Below are positions 26,326 to 32,911 of a stretch of 64,000 nucleotides of DNA, in pieces. Position 1 is the stretch's first letter. Each line of letters begins with the position of its first letter. The translations under genes were made by a program, and so were the position numbers. This DNA is from Streptomyces ambofaciens ATCC 23877 (GTDB lineage Bacteria; Actinomycetota; Actinomycetes; Streptomycetales; Streptomycetaceae), in contig NZ_CP012382.1 in assembly GCF_001267885.1 (NCBI RefSeq), positions 3,087,001-3,151,000 of the forward strand, given 5' to 3'. Under the pieces are notes generated by a model. It saw only the letters and a program-made list of their open reading frames with translations, was not told the DNA's origin and did not search any database.

Positions 26326-26613
26326 TCAGGCCATACCGCCGGCGACGGCCGGCAGGATCGTGATGCTGTCGCCGTCGGTCAGCTTGGTGTCGATGCCGTC
26401 GAGGAAGCGGACGTCCTCGTCGTTCAGGTAGACGTTGACGAAGCGGCGCAGCTGCTCCCCGTTCGCCTTGTCGATGAGTCGGTCCTGGATGCCCGCGTGC
26501 CGGGTCTCGAGGTCGGCGAAGAGCTTGGCGAGGGTGTCCCCGTTGCCCTCCACCGCCTTCTGGCCGTCGGTGTACTGGCGGAGGATGGTCGGGATGCGGA
26601 CCTCGATGGCCAT
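26326..26613 (-). CDS. cysO: Sulfur carrier protein CysO (MoaD/ThiS family)
   Basis: This 95-residue ubiquitin-like protein has the beta-grasp pattern VRIPTILRQYT ... VNVYLNDEDVRFLDGIDTKL ... DSITILPAVAGG. The Gly-Gly that is activated and thiocarboxylated is followed by two extra residues, Met-Ala, before the stop. A mature C-terminus therefore probably requires removal of Met-Ala, and the JAMM peptidase encoded upstream is the obvious candidate. This is inference, with precedent in QbsE/QbsD-type systems. The ATG at 26613 begins MAIEVRIPTIL. Transcribed with cysM. Confidence 0.92.
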   Translation of the reverse strand: MAIEVRIPTILRQYTDGQKAVEGNGDTLAKLFADLETRHAGIQDRLIDKANGEQLRRFVNVYLNDEDVRFLDGIDTKLTDGDSITILPAVAGGMA

Positions 26614-26712
26614 GGCTGAGGGCTCCTGTCGGAAGGTGTCGTGGGTTCGGTCAGGCGCGCGGCGGCACGCGGCAGCCCGCCGCGGCTCACGGCCGTACGG
26701 CGGCGGCGGAAG

Positions 26713-26808
26713 TCAACAGATGGCGCTGTTCAGCCTGCACAGGTCGACGTGCAGGCGCGCCACGAGCAGCGTGCCCGGCGCCTTTTCGCTCACGTCGAGA
26801 AGAACCAT
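26713..26808 (-). CDS. Putative cysteine-responsive leader peptide (HVDLCR type)
   Basis: A 31-codon ORF lies between mec and cysO and encodes a peptide starting MVLLDVSEKAPG and ending with a Leu-Val-Ala-Arg-Leu-His-Val-Asp-Leu-Cys-Arg block and a terminal Cys. The R-x-HVDLCR ... SAxC pattern is shared by many actinobacterial leader peptides found upstream of sulfur-metabolism genes (family knowledge). The two Cys codons, the second being the last sense codon, suggest that ribosome stalling under cysteine starvation controls the downstream cysO-cysM. The following 99 bases are GC-rich with overlapping GCGGCGG/CCGCCGC inverted repeats that could form an attenuator. Confidence 0.8.
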   Translation of the reverse strand: MVLLDVSEKAPGTLLVARLHVDLCRLNSAIC

Positions 26809-26900
26809 GGGCTCATCGTATCGATTCCCGGTCCACCCCTCGGAGTGTGATCTCACCCTGCGGACATGATTCATCCGGTATGCGGGATACGGCCCCGGGG

Positions 26901-27323
26901 TCAGTACGCCTCCACGACCTTGACCTCCTCCTCCGTCACCTCTCCGTCCAGGATGCGGAACGACCGGAACTGGAAGTCGCCGGCGCCGTCGGTGTCCGCC
27001 GTGGAGACCAGGACGTAGTGGGCGCCGGGTTCGTTGGCGTAGGTGATGTCGGTGCGGGAGGGGTAGGCCTCGGTGGCGGTGTGGGAGTGGTAGATGACCA
27101 CCGGCTCCTCGTCGCGGTCGTCCATCTCGCGGTAGAGCTTCAGCAGGTCCTGGGAGTCGAACTCGTAGAAGGTCGGGGAGCGGGCGGCGTTCAGCATCGG
27201 GACGAACCGCTCGGGGCGGCCCTCGCCCACCGGGCCGGCCACCACGCCGCACGCCTCGTCGGGGTGGTCCTCGCGCGCGTGGGCGACGATCTGGTCGTAC
27301 AGGGCCTGGGTGATGGTCAGCAT
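26901..27323 (-). CDS. mec: JAMM/M67 metallopeptidase Mec (CysO-cysteine hydrolase)
   Basis: This 140-residue protein is a single Mov34/JAMM domain. The zinc-binding motif H-x-H-x7-S-x2-D is seen as YHSHTATEAYPSRTD near residues 83-97, and the catalytic Glu lies in DEACGVVAG. In M. tuberculosis Mec releases cysteine from the CysO-cysteine adduct; here it may also trim the Met-Ala tail of CysO. The ATG at 27323 starts MLTITQALYDQI. It heads the group of sulfur genes read toward lower coordinates, with the leader peptide between it and cysO. Confidence 0.9.
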   Translation of the reverse strand: MLTITQALYDQIVAHAREDHPDEACGVVAGPVGEGRPERFVPMLNAARSPTFYEFDSQDLLKLYREMDDRDEEPVVIYHSHTATEAYPSRTDITYANEPGAHYVLVSTADTDGAGDFQFRSFRILDGEVTEEEVKVVEAY

Positions 27324-27495
27324 GCGGCCAAGGATAAGCAGAGGGGCCGGCCCGTACCGATGGGTGGTACGGACCGGCCCGAATGCCGGACATCCTGAGC
27401 GGCGGACGCGCTGGGGTGCCACGAGCACCCCGTGCGGCCGGACGTCCATGGTGCGCGTGAACGCGCTGGTCAGCGACTGGCGGCCGGTGCGGCTG

Positions 27496-28923
27496 TCAGA
27501 CGATCTTCTCCATCTCCGGCTCGTCGCGCCGCTCGGTCACCGCCGGGTTGCGGCTCTTGAGCACCGCCCAGCCGATGCCGAGCGCGGCGGCCCAGCCGGC
27601 CATCACGTACAGGCAGATGCGGGCGTCGGCGTCGATGGCGATCAGGCAGGTGACGAAGAGCAGGAAGGCGATGGCGATGTAGGAGCAGACCGAGCCGCCG
27701 GGCGCCGGGAAGGAGGAGGCGGGCAGGCGGCCCGCGACGACCTTGCGGCGGTAGAGGACGTGGCTGATCAGGATCATCAGCCAGGTCCAGATGCCTGCGG
27801 CGGTGGCGATGGAGGTGACGTAGCCGAAGGCCTTCTCCGGGACGACGTAGTTCAGGACCACGCCGATGCCCATGAAGACGACCGAGACGCCGATGCCGAT
27901 GGCCGGGGTCTTGGTCGACGACAGCCGGTTGAAGACCTTGGGCGCCTCGCCGTTGTCCGCGAGGGAGCGCAGCATGCGGCCCGTGGAGTACATGCCGGAG
28001 TTGCAGGACGACAGGGCGGCGGTGAGCACGACGAAGTTGACGATGCCGGCGCCGGCCGGGATGCCGATGACCGTGAAGGCCTTCACGAAGGGGCTGACGC
28101 CCTCGGCGAACTCGGTCCACTTGACCACGGCCAGGATGACGGTGAGGGCGCCGACGTAGAACAGCGCGATGCGCCAGGGCAGGGTGTTGATCGCCTTGGG
28201 GAGGGTCTTCTCCGGGTTCTCCGACTCACCGGCGGTGACGCCGACCAGTTCGACGGCGAGGTAGGCGAACATGACGCCCTGGAGGGTCATCAGGGACGAG
28301 CCGATGCCCTTGGGGAAGAAGCCGTCGAACTCCCACAGGTTGGAGACGGCCGCGGTGTCGCCCGCCTGGCTGAAGCCGAGGGTGAGCACGCCGACACCGA
28401 TGACGATCATGCCGATGATGGCGGTGACCTTGACCATCGAGAACCAGAACTCGATCTCGCCGAACAGCTTCACCGAGATCAGGTTGGCCACGAAGAGCAG
28501 GACCAGGAAGACCAGGGCCGAGACCCACTGCGGGATGTCCGGGAACCAGTAGTGGATGTAGATGGCGGCGGCGGTGAGTTCCGCCATGCCGGTGACCACC
28601 CACATCAGCCAGTACGTCCAGCCGGTGAAGTAACCGAAGAAGGGGCCGAGGAACTCCCGCGAGTACTCGGCGAAGGAACCGGAGACGGGACGGTAGAGCA
28701 GGAGCTCGCCGAGCGCCCGCATGATGAAGAAGATGATGACGCCCGCGAGGGCGTACATGAGGATGATGCTGGGGCCGGCCTTGGCGATGTTGGCCCCGGC
28801 GCCCAGGAAGAGTCCGACGCCGATGGCGCCGCCGATCGCGATCATCTGGACCTGGCGGCTGTTGAGCCCGCGCTCGTAGCCCTCCTCGGGGGCCTTCTCC
28901 GTGTCGACCTTCGCAGAGGTCAT
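27496..28923 (-). CDS. Amino acid permease (APC superfamily, AAT family)
   Basis: This 475-residue protein has about twelve transmembrane helices. The family's first helix motif IAIGGAIGVGLFLGAGANI is near residues 29-47, with RALGELLLYRPVSGSFAEY following. It resembles the CycA/AnsP-type amino acid:H+ symporters; D-serine/alanine/glycine or asparagine are possible substrates and cannot be told apart here. The ATG at 28923 follows AAAGG about 10 bases upstream. It has a long upstream region (28924-29275) containing a strong hairpin and is probably a single-gene unit. Confidence 0.9.
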   Translation of the reverse strand: MTSAKVDTEKAPEEGYERGLNSRQVQMIAIGGAIGVGLFLGAGANIAKAGPSIILMYALAGVIIFFIMRALGELLLYRPVSGSFAEYSREFLGPFFGYFTGWTYWLMWVVTGMAELTAAAIYIHYWFPDIPQWVSALVFLVLLFVANLISVKLFGEIEFWFSMVKVTAIIGMIVIGVGVLTLGFSQAGDTAAVSNLWEFDGFFPKGIGSSLMTLQGVMFAYLAVELVGVTAGESENPEKTLPKAINTLPWRIALFYVGALTVILAVVKWTEFAEGVSPFVKAFTVIGIPAGAGIVNFVVLTAALSSCNSGMYSTGRMLRSLADNGEAPKVFNRLSSTKTPAIGIGVSVVFMGIGVVLNYVVPEKAFGYVTSIATAAGIWTWLMILISHVLYRRKVVAGRLPASSFPAPGGSVCSYIAIAFLLFVTCLIAIDADARICLYVMAGWAAALGIGWAVLKSRNPAVTERRDEPEMEKIV

Positions 28924-29275
28924 GTGTGGTGCGCCTTTCTCCATGCCGAACCGGGCCTTCTCTCGGCCTCGGATCGGGTCTCGATCCCCCCGGATGATGG
29001 AGCTGAGCGGGCCTCGCGTCCCGCTCGGTGCCTGGCCGGCGATCCGCCGGCTCGGTGGCGCACCCGGCCGAACATTCGGGTGGTGTTCGCCGGGCGGTCG
29101 TGAAGATTTACCACGACCGCCCGGCTGATCACAGGGGCGCTCTGTGACGTGCCACACAGGCAGAAGCGGACAAAAACCACCCATGGGGTGCAAAAAAGGG
29201 CACCGTTTTGACGGGATCGTTATCCGGATTTGAGGGTCCGCTGAGCGGACACCCGGCGTGACCGAACCACCACGT
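28924..29275. other. Intergenic region upstream of the amino acid permease
   Basis: No gene was found. It contains a 13-bp perfect inverted repeat at 29090-29124 with an A+T-rich loop, and a short A/T-rich stretch near 29174-29225 (AAAAACC, CAAAAAAGGG, CCGTTTTG). Read on the minus strand, GGTGCCCTTTTTTGCACC forms a small hairpin with a T run. One of these may terminate the DUF2017 transcript and one may lie in the permease leader. Confidence 0.6.
29090..29124. repeat. 13-bp perfect inverted repeat with AT-rich loop
   Basis: CCGGGCGGTCGTG pairs perfectly with CACGACCGCCCGG around the loop AAGATTTAC. It stands 166 bases before the permease start and 150 bases after the DUF2017 stop. Confidence 0.8.
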
Positions 29276-29890
29276 TCAGGGCATGAGTGTCGCGACGAGT
29301 GACTCCTGAAGGCCGCCGAGCCACAGGTAGGCCATCACCATGGGCTTACGCGGGTCCTCGTCGGGCAGCCGGTAGAGCAGGTCGGTGTCGTCCTCGTCGG
29401 CGATCTCCAGCCGGGCGCCGATGGCGAGGCGCAGGTCGTTCAGGGCGCTCAGCCACTGCCGGGACTCCTCCGCCGACAGCTTCAGCACCGCGCCGTCCTC
29501 GCCCGCCCCGGCGCTCGCCGAGGCCAGGGCGTCCAGGGTGCGGATCACCGCGAGCGCGTTGCCGCGCTTGCCGGCGCGCAGGTCGTTCTCGGTGTAGCGG
29601 CGGAACTCGGCGGAGTGCGCCCGCTGCCGCTCGGCCTCCGCGGCCTGCGGGGCGCCCTCGGGGTCGCCGTAGGCGTCGGGGAACAGGCGGCGCAGCACCG
29701 GGTCGGTGGGCGGCTCGCTCGGTCCCTCGGCGAAGAGCTCGGCGAGCGGGTCGTCGGAGGCGTCCTCGGCGGGGCCGGGGCCGATCAGCTCCAGGAGCTG
29801 CACGGCCAGGGACCGGATGATGGAGATCTCGACGTCGTCGAGGGCGACGGCCGCGCCGCCGCCGGGGAGCGGTTCGAACTGTCCGGGCAT
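29276..29890 (-). CDS. DUF2017 family protein
   Basis: This 204-residue protein matches the actinobacterial DUF2017 family, which is habitually encoded beside clpS. It begins MPGQFEPLPGGGAAVALDDV, has a helix EISIIRSLAVQLLELIG, an acidic linker (DDPLAELFAEGPSEPPTDP), LRRLFPDAYG, and a C-terminal WLSALNDLRLAIGARLEI block. It appears soluble. Function is unknown; constant linkage to clpS suggests a role in or beside Clp-dependent proteolysis, which is inference. It begins 41 bp after the clpS stop. Confidence 0.88.
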   Translation of the reverse strand: MPGQFEPLPGGGAAVALDDVEISIIRSLAVQLLELIGPGPAEDASDDPLAELFAEGPSEPPTDPVLRRLFPDAYGDPEGAPQAAEAERQRAHSAEFRRYTENDLRAGKRGNALAVIRTLDALASASAGAGEDGAVLKLSAEESRQWLSALNDLRLAIGARLEIADEDDTDLLYRLPDEDPRKPMVMAYLWLGGLQESLVATLMP

Positions 29891-29931
29891 CGAGGTGATT
29901 CAGCTACTTCCGTCCTGCGGGCGGGCGTGGG

Positions 29932-30249
29932 TCATTTCCGGTCCTGCTGGAGGGTGGCCCACAGACCGTAGCCGTGCATGGCCTGGACGTCCCGCTCCAT
30001 CTCCTCGCGGCTGCCGCTGGAGACGACCGCCCGGCCCTTGTGGTGGACGTCCATCATGAGCTTGGTGGCCTTGTCCTTCGAGTAGCCGAAGTAGGACTGG
30101 AAGACGTACGTCACGTAGCTCATGAGGTTGACGGGATCGTTGTGGACGATCGTCACCCAGGGCACGTCGGGCTCGGGTACGGCGAAGACCTCCTCCGCCG
30201 ACTCGGTCTTCTCGATCTCCATGGGTGCGGCTGCCGTCACAGGGCCCAT
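29932..30249 (-). CDS. clpS: ATP-dependent Clp protease adaptor ClpS
   Basis: This 105-residue protein has the ClpS core: [20 protein letters not shown] with the Asn-Asp that grips N-degron residues, followed by helices [19 protein letters not shown]. The disordered N-terminal tail of about 30 residues is the part that enters ClpC/ClpA. It delivers N-end-rule substrates to the Clp protease. The ATG at 30249 has GGTGG upstream; an internal ATG at 30222 is possible. It is divergent from pncB. Confidence 0.93.
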   Translation of the reverse strand: MGPVTAAAPMEIEKTESAEEVFAVPEPDVPWVTIVHNDPVNLMSYVTYVFQSYFGYSKDKATKLMMDVHHKGRAVVSSGSREEMERDVQAMHGYGLWATLQQDRK

Positions 30250-30304
30250 GCTGCCACCACAGGGGGGCGGGCGCACAAACGGGTCTGTGGGCCACGCCAC
30301 GCGA

Positions 30305-30346
30305 GCGGAAATCGTCAGTCTGACGAAATGGGGGTACGATTTCCGC
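30305..30346. promoter_or_regulatory. Promoter/operator palindromes at pncB
   Basis: An 11-bp perfect inverted repeat (GCGGAAATCGT / ACGATTTCCGC) encloses a second perfect palindrome CGTCAGTCTGACG at 30313-30325. TACGAT at 30335-30340 is a good -10 with TCGTCA 17 bases upstream, placing the transcription start at or next to the pncB ATG (30348). That predicts a leaderless mRNA and a repressor site overlapping the -35 region. Confidence 0.6.
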
Positions 30347-30347
30347 C

Positions 30348-31721
30348 ATGAACACAGCGGACCTTGGCCTGCCGGTGGACGTTCCCTCGACGGCGCTCTT
30401 CACGGACCAGTACGAGCTGACGATGCTCCGAGCCGCCCTGAAGGCGGGCACGGCCGAGCGGCACAGCGTGTTCGAGGTCTTCACGCGCCGGCTGCCGGAC
30501 GGGCGCCGCTACGGCGTCGTGGCGGGCACCGGACGGGTGCTGGACGCGGTGGAGAACTTCCGCTTCGACGCGGACGTCCTGCGCTTCCTGCGCGAGCGGG
30601 GCATCGTCGACGAGGAGACCCTCGACTGGCTCGCGGAGTACCGCTTCAGCGGCGACATCTGGGGCTACCCCGAGGGCGAGGTGTACTTCCCGGGCTCGCC
30701 GATCATGCGGGTCGAGGGGACCTTCGGCGAGTGCGTGCTGCTGGAGACGGTGATCCTCTCCATCCTCAACCACGACTCGGCGATCGCCGCCGCCGCGTCC
30801 CGCATGGCCTCGGCCGCCGGGGGGCGTCCGCTGATCGAGATGGGTGCCCGCCGCACCCACGAACTGGCCGCGGTGGCCGCCGCCCGCTCCGCCTACGTCG
30901 GCGGCTTCGCGACCACCTCCGACCTGGCCGCCGGCTTCCGCTACAACATCCCCACGGTGGGCACCTCCGCCCACGCCTTCACCCTGCTGCACGACAACGA
31001 GCGCGACGCCTTCCGGGCCCAGGTGGACGCCCTCGGCCGCGACACCACGCTGCTGGTGGACACCTACGACGTCACCGAGGCCGTCCGCACCGCCGTGGAG
31101 GTCGCCGGGCCCGAGCTGGGCGCCGTGCGCATCGACTCCGGCGACCTGCTGCTGGTCGCCCACCGGGTGCGCCAGCAGCTGGACGAGCTGGGCGCCACGG
31201 AGACCAAGATCGTCGTGACCTCGGACCTGGACGAGTACGCCATCGCCTCGCTGGCGGCGGCGCCCGTGGACGCCTACGGCGTCGGCACCCAGCTGGTGAC
31301 CGGGTCCGGGCACCCGACGGCCTCGATGGTCTACAAGCTGGTCGCCCGCGCCGAGTCCGCCGGCGCGGCCGGTACCGCCGGTACCGGCGGCGAGGGAGCG
31401 CCGCTGGTGGCGGTGGCGAAGAAGTCCAGCGGCGGCAAGACCTCGATCGGCGGCCGCAAGTGGGCCGCCCGGCGACTGGACTCCCACGGGTACGCCGAGG
31501 CCGAGGTGGTCGGCACCGGGCCGGTGCCCGACGAGCTCGCCGACCGGCAGCTCCTCGTGGAGCTGGTCAAGGGCGGCGAGGTGGTCGCCCGCGAGCCGCT
31601 GGACGCCGCCCGGGACCGGCACGCGGCCGCCCGCGCCAACCTGCCGCTCTCCGCCACCCAGCTCTCCCGGGGGGAACCCGTCATTCCGACGGAGTACGTG
31701 CACGAGGGCTCGGGTAGCTAA
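30348..31721 (+). CDS. pncB: Nicotinate phosphoribosyltransferase
   Basis: This 457-residue protein is a full-length nicotinate phosphoribosyltransferase. Near the N-terminus [17 protein letters not shown] matches the family opening, [19 protein letters not shown] follows, and the phosphoribosyl/phosphate sites lie in [28 protein letters not shown] and [13 protein letters not shown]. It converts nicotinate and PRPP to nicotinate mononucleotide in NAD salvage. The region around residues 345-355 ([11 protein letters not shown]) is a low-complexity loop. No ribosome binding site precedes the ATG, in line with a leaderless transcript. pncA follows after a hairpin. Confidence 0.94.
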   Translation: MNTADLGLPVDVPSTALFTDQYELTMLRAALKAGTAERHSVFEVFTRRLPDGRRYGVVAGTGRVLDAVENFRFDADVLRFLRERGIVDEETLDWLAEYRFSGDIWGYPEGEVYFPGSPIMRVEGTFGECVLLETVILSILNHDSAIAAAASRMASAAGGRPLIEMGARRTHELAAVAAARSAYVGGFATTSDLAAGFRYNIPTVGTSAHAFTLLHDNERDAFRAQVDALGRDTTLLVDTYDVTEAVRTAVEVAGPELGAVRIDSGDLLLVAHRVRQQLDELGATETKIVVTSDLDEYAIASLAAAPVDAYGVGTQLVTGSGHPTASMVYKLVARAESAGAAGTAGTGGEGAPLVAVAKKSSGGKTSIGGRKWAARRLDSHGYAEAEVVGTGPVPDELADRQLLVELVKGGEVVAREPLDAARDRHAAARANLPLSATQLSRGEPVIPTEYVHEGSGS

Positions 31722-31725
31722 AGCA

Positions 31726-31750
31726 GGTGCGGGCCGACAGGGCCCGCACC
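31726..31750 (+). terminator. Hairpin between pncB and pncA
   Basis: A 10-bp perfect inverted repeat (GGTGCGGGCC) with a 5-base loop 4 bases after the pncB stop. No T run follows, so it may attenuate but not fully end transcription into pncA. C-rich direct repeats (CCCCTCCCG) follow at about 31767-31799. Confidence 0.6.
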
Positions 31751-31827
31751 ACCCGCCCGTCCGTCCCCTCCCGGCCCCTCCCGACCCCTCCCGACCCCAC
31801 AGTCGACCCAGTCGAAGGACACCGACC

Positions 31828-32415
31828 ATGCGCCGCGCCCTGATCGTCGTAGACGTGCAGAACGATTTCTGCGAGGGAGGCAGCCTCGCCGTGACCGGCG
31901 GTGCCGACGTGGCCGCCGCCATCACCGAGCTGATCGGGCAGGCGCCCGCCGGCTACCGCCACGTGGTGGCCACCCGCGACCACCACATCGCGCCGGGCGG
32001 CCACTTCGCCGACAACCCCGACTACGTCCACTCCTGGCCGGCGCACTGCGTCGCCGGCACGGAGGGGGTCGGCTTCCACCCGAACTTCGCCCCCGCCGTC
32101 GCCTCCGGCGCGATAGACGCCGTCTTCGACAAGGGGGCGTACTCGGCCGCCTACAGCGGCTTCGAGGGAGCCGACGAGAACGGCACGCGGCTCGCCGACT
32201 GGCTGCGGACCCGGGAGATCGACGAGGTCGACGTCGTGGGCATCGCCACCGACCACTGCGTACGGGCCACCGCCCTGGACGCCGCCCGCGAGGGCTTCCG
32301 CACCCAGGTGCTGCTGGACCTGACCGCCGGGGTGGCCGCGGAGAGCACCGAGCGGGCGCTGGAGGAGCTGCGGGAAGCGGGCGTGGAGCTGTCCGGGAAG
32401 CCGGTCGTCCCCTAG
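31828..32415 (+). CDS. pncA: Nicotinamidase (isochorismatase family)
   Basis: This 195-residue protein has the complete catalytic set of PncA: Asp9 (VVDVQNDF), Lys102 (FDKGAYSAAYS) and Cys144 (ATDHCVRAT). The metal-binding residues are Asp51, His53, His59 and His73 in RDHHIAPGGH and SWPAHC. It deamidates nicotinamide to nicotinate, the substrate of the pncB product encoded just upstream, so the pair forms the salvage branch. Its spacing to pncB is 106 bp. Confidence 0.95.
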   Translation: MRRALIVVDVQNDFCEGGSLAVTGGADVAAAITELIGQAPAGYRHVVATRDHHIAPGGHFADNPDYVHSWPAHCVAGTEGVGFHPNFAPAVASGAIDAVFDKGAYSAAYSGFEGADENGTRLADWLRTREIDEVDVVGIATDHCVRATALDAAREGFRTQVLLDLTAGVAAESTERALEELREAGVELSGKPVVP

Positions 32416-32429
32416 CGCGTGGGGCTCGG

Positions 32430-32765
32430 CTACGTCTGGGCCGTCGGGCGTCTGAGCAGGGCACGGATCGGGTGCCACCGCTCCTGGGCCGGGCCCGCGG
32501 TGACACCGGCCACCGGCGCCGTGCGCCAGATCAGGCCGTCCGGGTGGTGCAGGACCGCCGTGATCTCGTCGGGGGTCGGCGGGGCCGCGTTGCCCCGCAG
32601 GTAGACCGCGCGCAGCCCCAGGTTGCGCAGCCTGGTCAGGGCGCGCGCCCGGTTGTGGGCGTGGACGAGAAAGCGCACGCTGCCGTCCGGGCCGGCGGGA
32701 CTGGGCAGGTTCAGCGCCACCACCACCGTGCCGTTCGGCAGCTTGCAGAAGCCTCCTGCGGCCAT
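32430..32765 (-). CDS. Conserved Streptomyces hypothetical protein
   Basis: This 111-residue protein begins MAAGGFCKLPNGTVVVALNL. It has a beta-strand-rich first third, then FLVHAHNRARALTRLRNLGL, and a C-terminal part ending RPTAQT. There is no signal or membrane segment. The pattern of a short soluble alpha/beta protein is clear, but the family is not recognised. It is convergent with pncA (14 bp apart). Confidence 0.75.
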   Translation of the reverse strand: MAAGGFCKLPNGTVVVALNLPSPAGPDGSVRFLVHAHNRARALTRLRNLGLRAVYLRGNAAPPTPDEITAVLHHPDGLIWRTAPVAGVTAGPAQERWHPIRALLRRPTAQT

Positions 32766-32850
32766 GCGGTCATACCCCCGTGTCTGCCGGTGCCGGTCCG
32801 GATGTCGGACCAGGTGTCAATAAGAGAACCACAGGACGCACCTAAACACG

Positions 32851-32886
32851 GATCGGCGGCGACCCGCCAGGGGGTCACCGCCGATC
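32851..32886 (-). terminator. Terminator after the M6 protease gene
   Basis: A 15-bp inverted repeat (GATCGGCGGCGACCC with one mismatch) with a 6-base loop lies 26 bases beyond the protease stop codon. Confidence 0.8.
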
Positions 32887-32911
32887 ATGCTCTGACCTGG
32901 GCAGATGCTAT

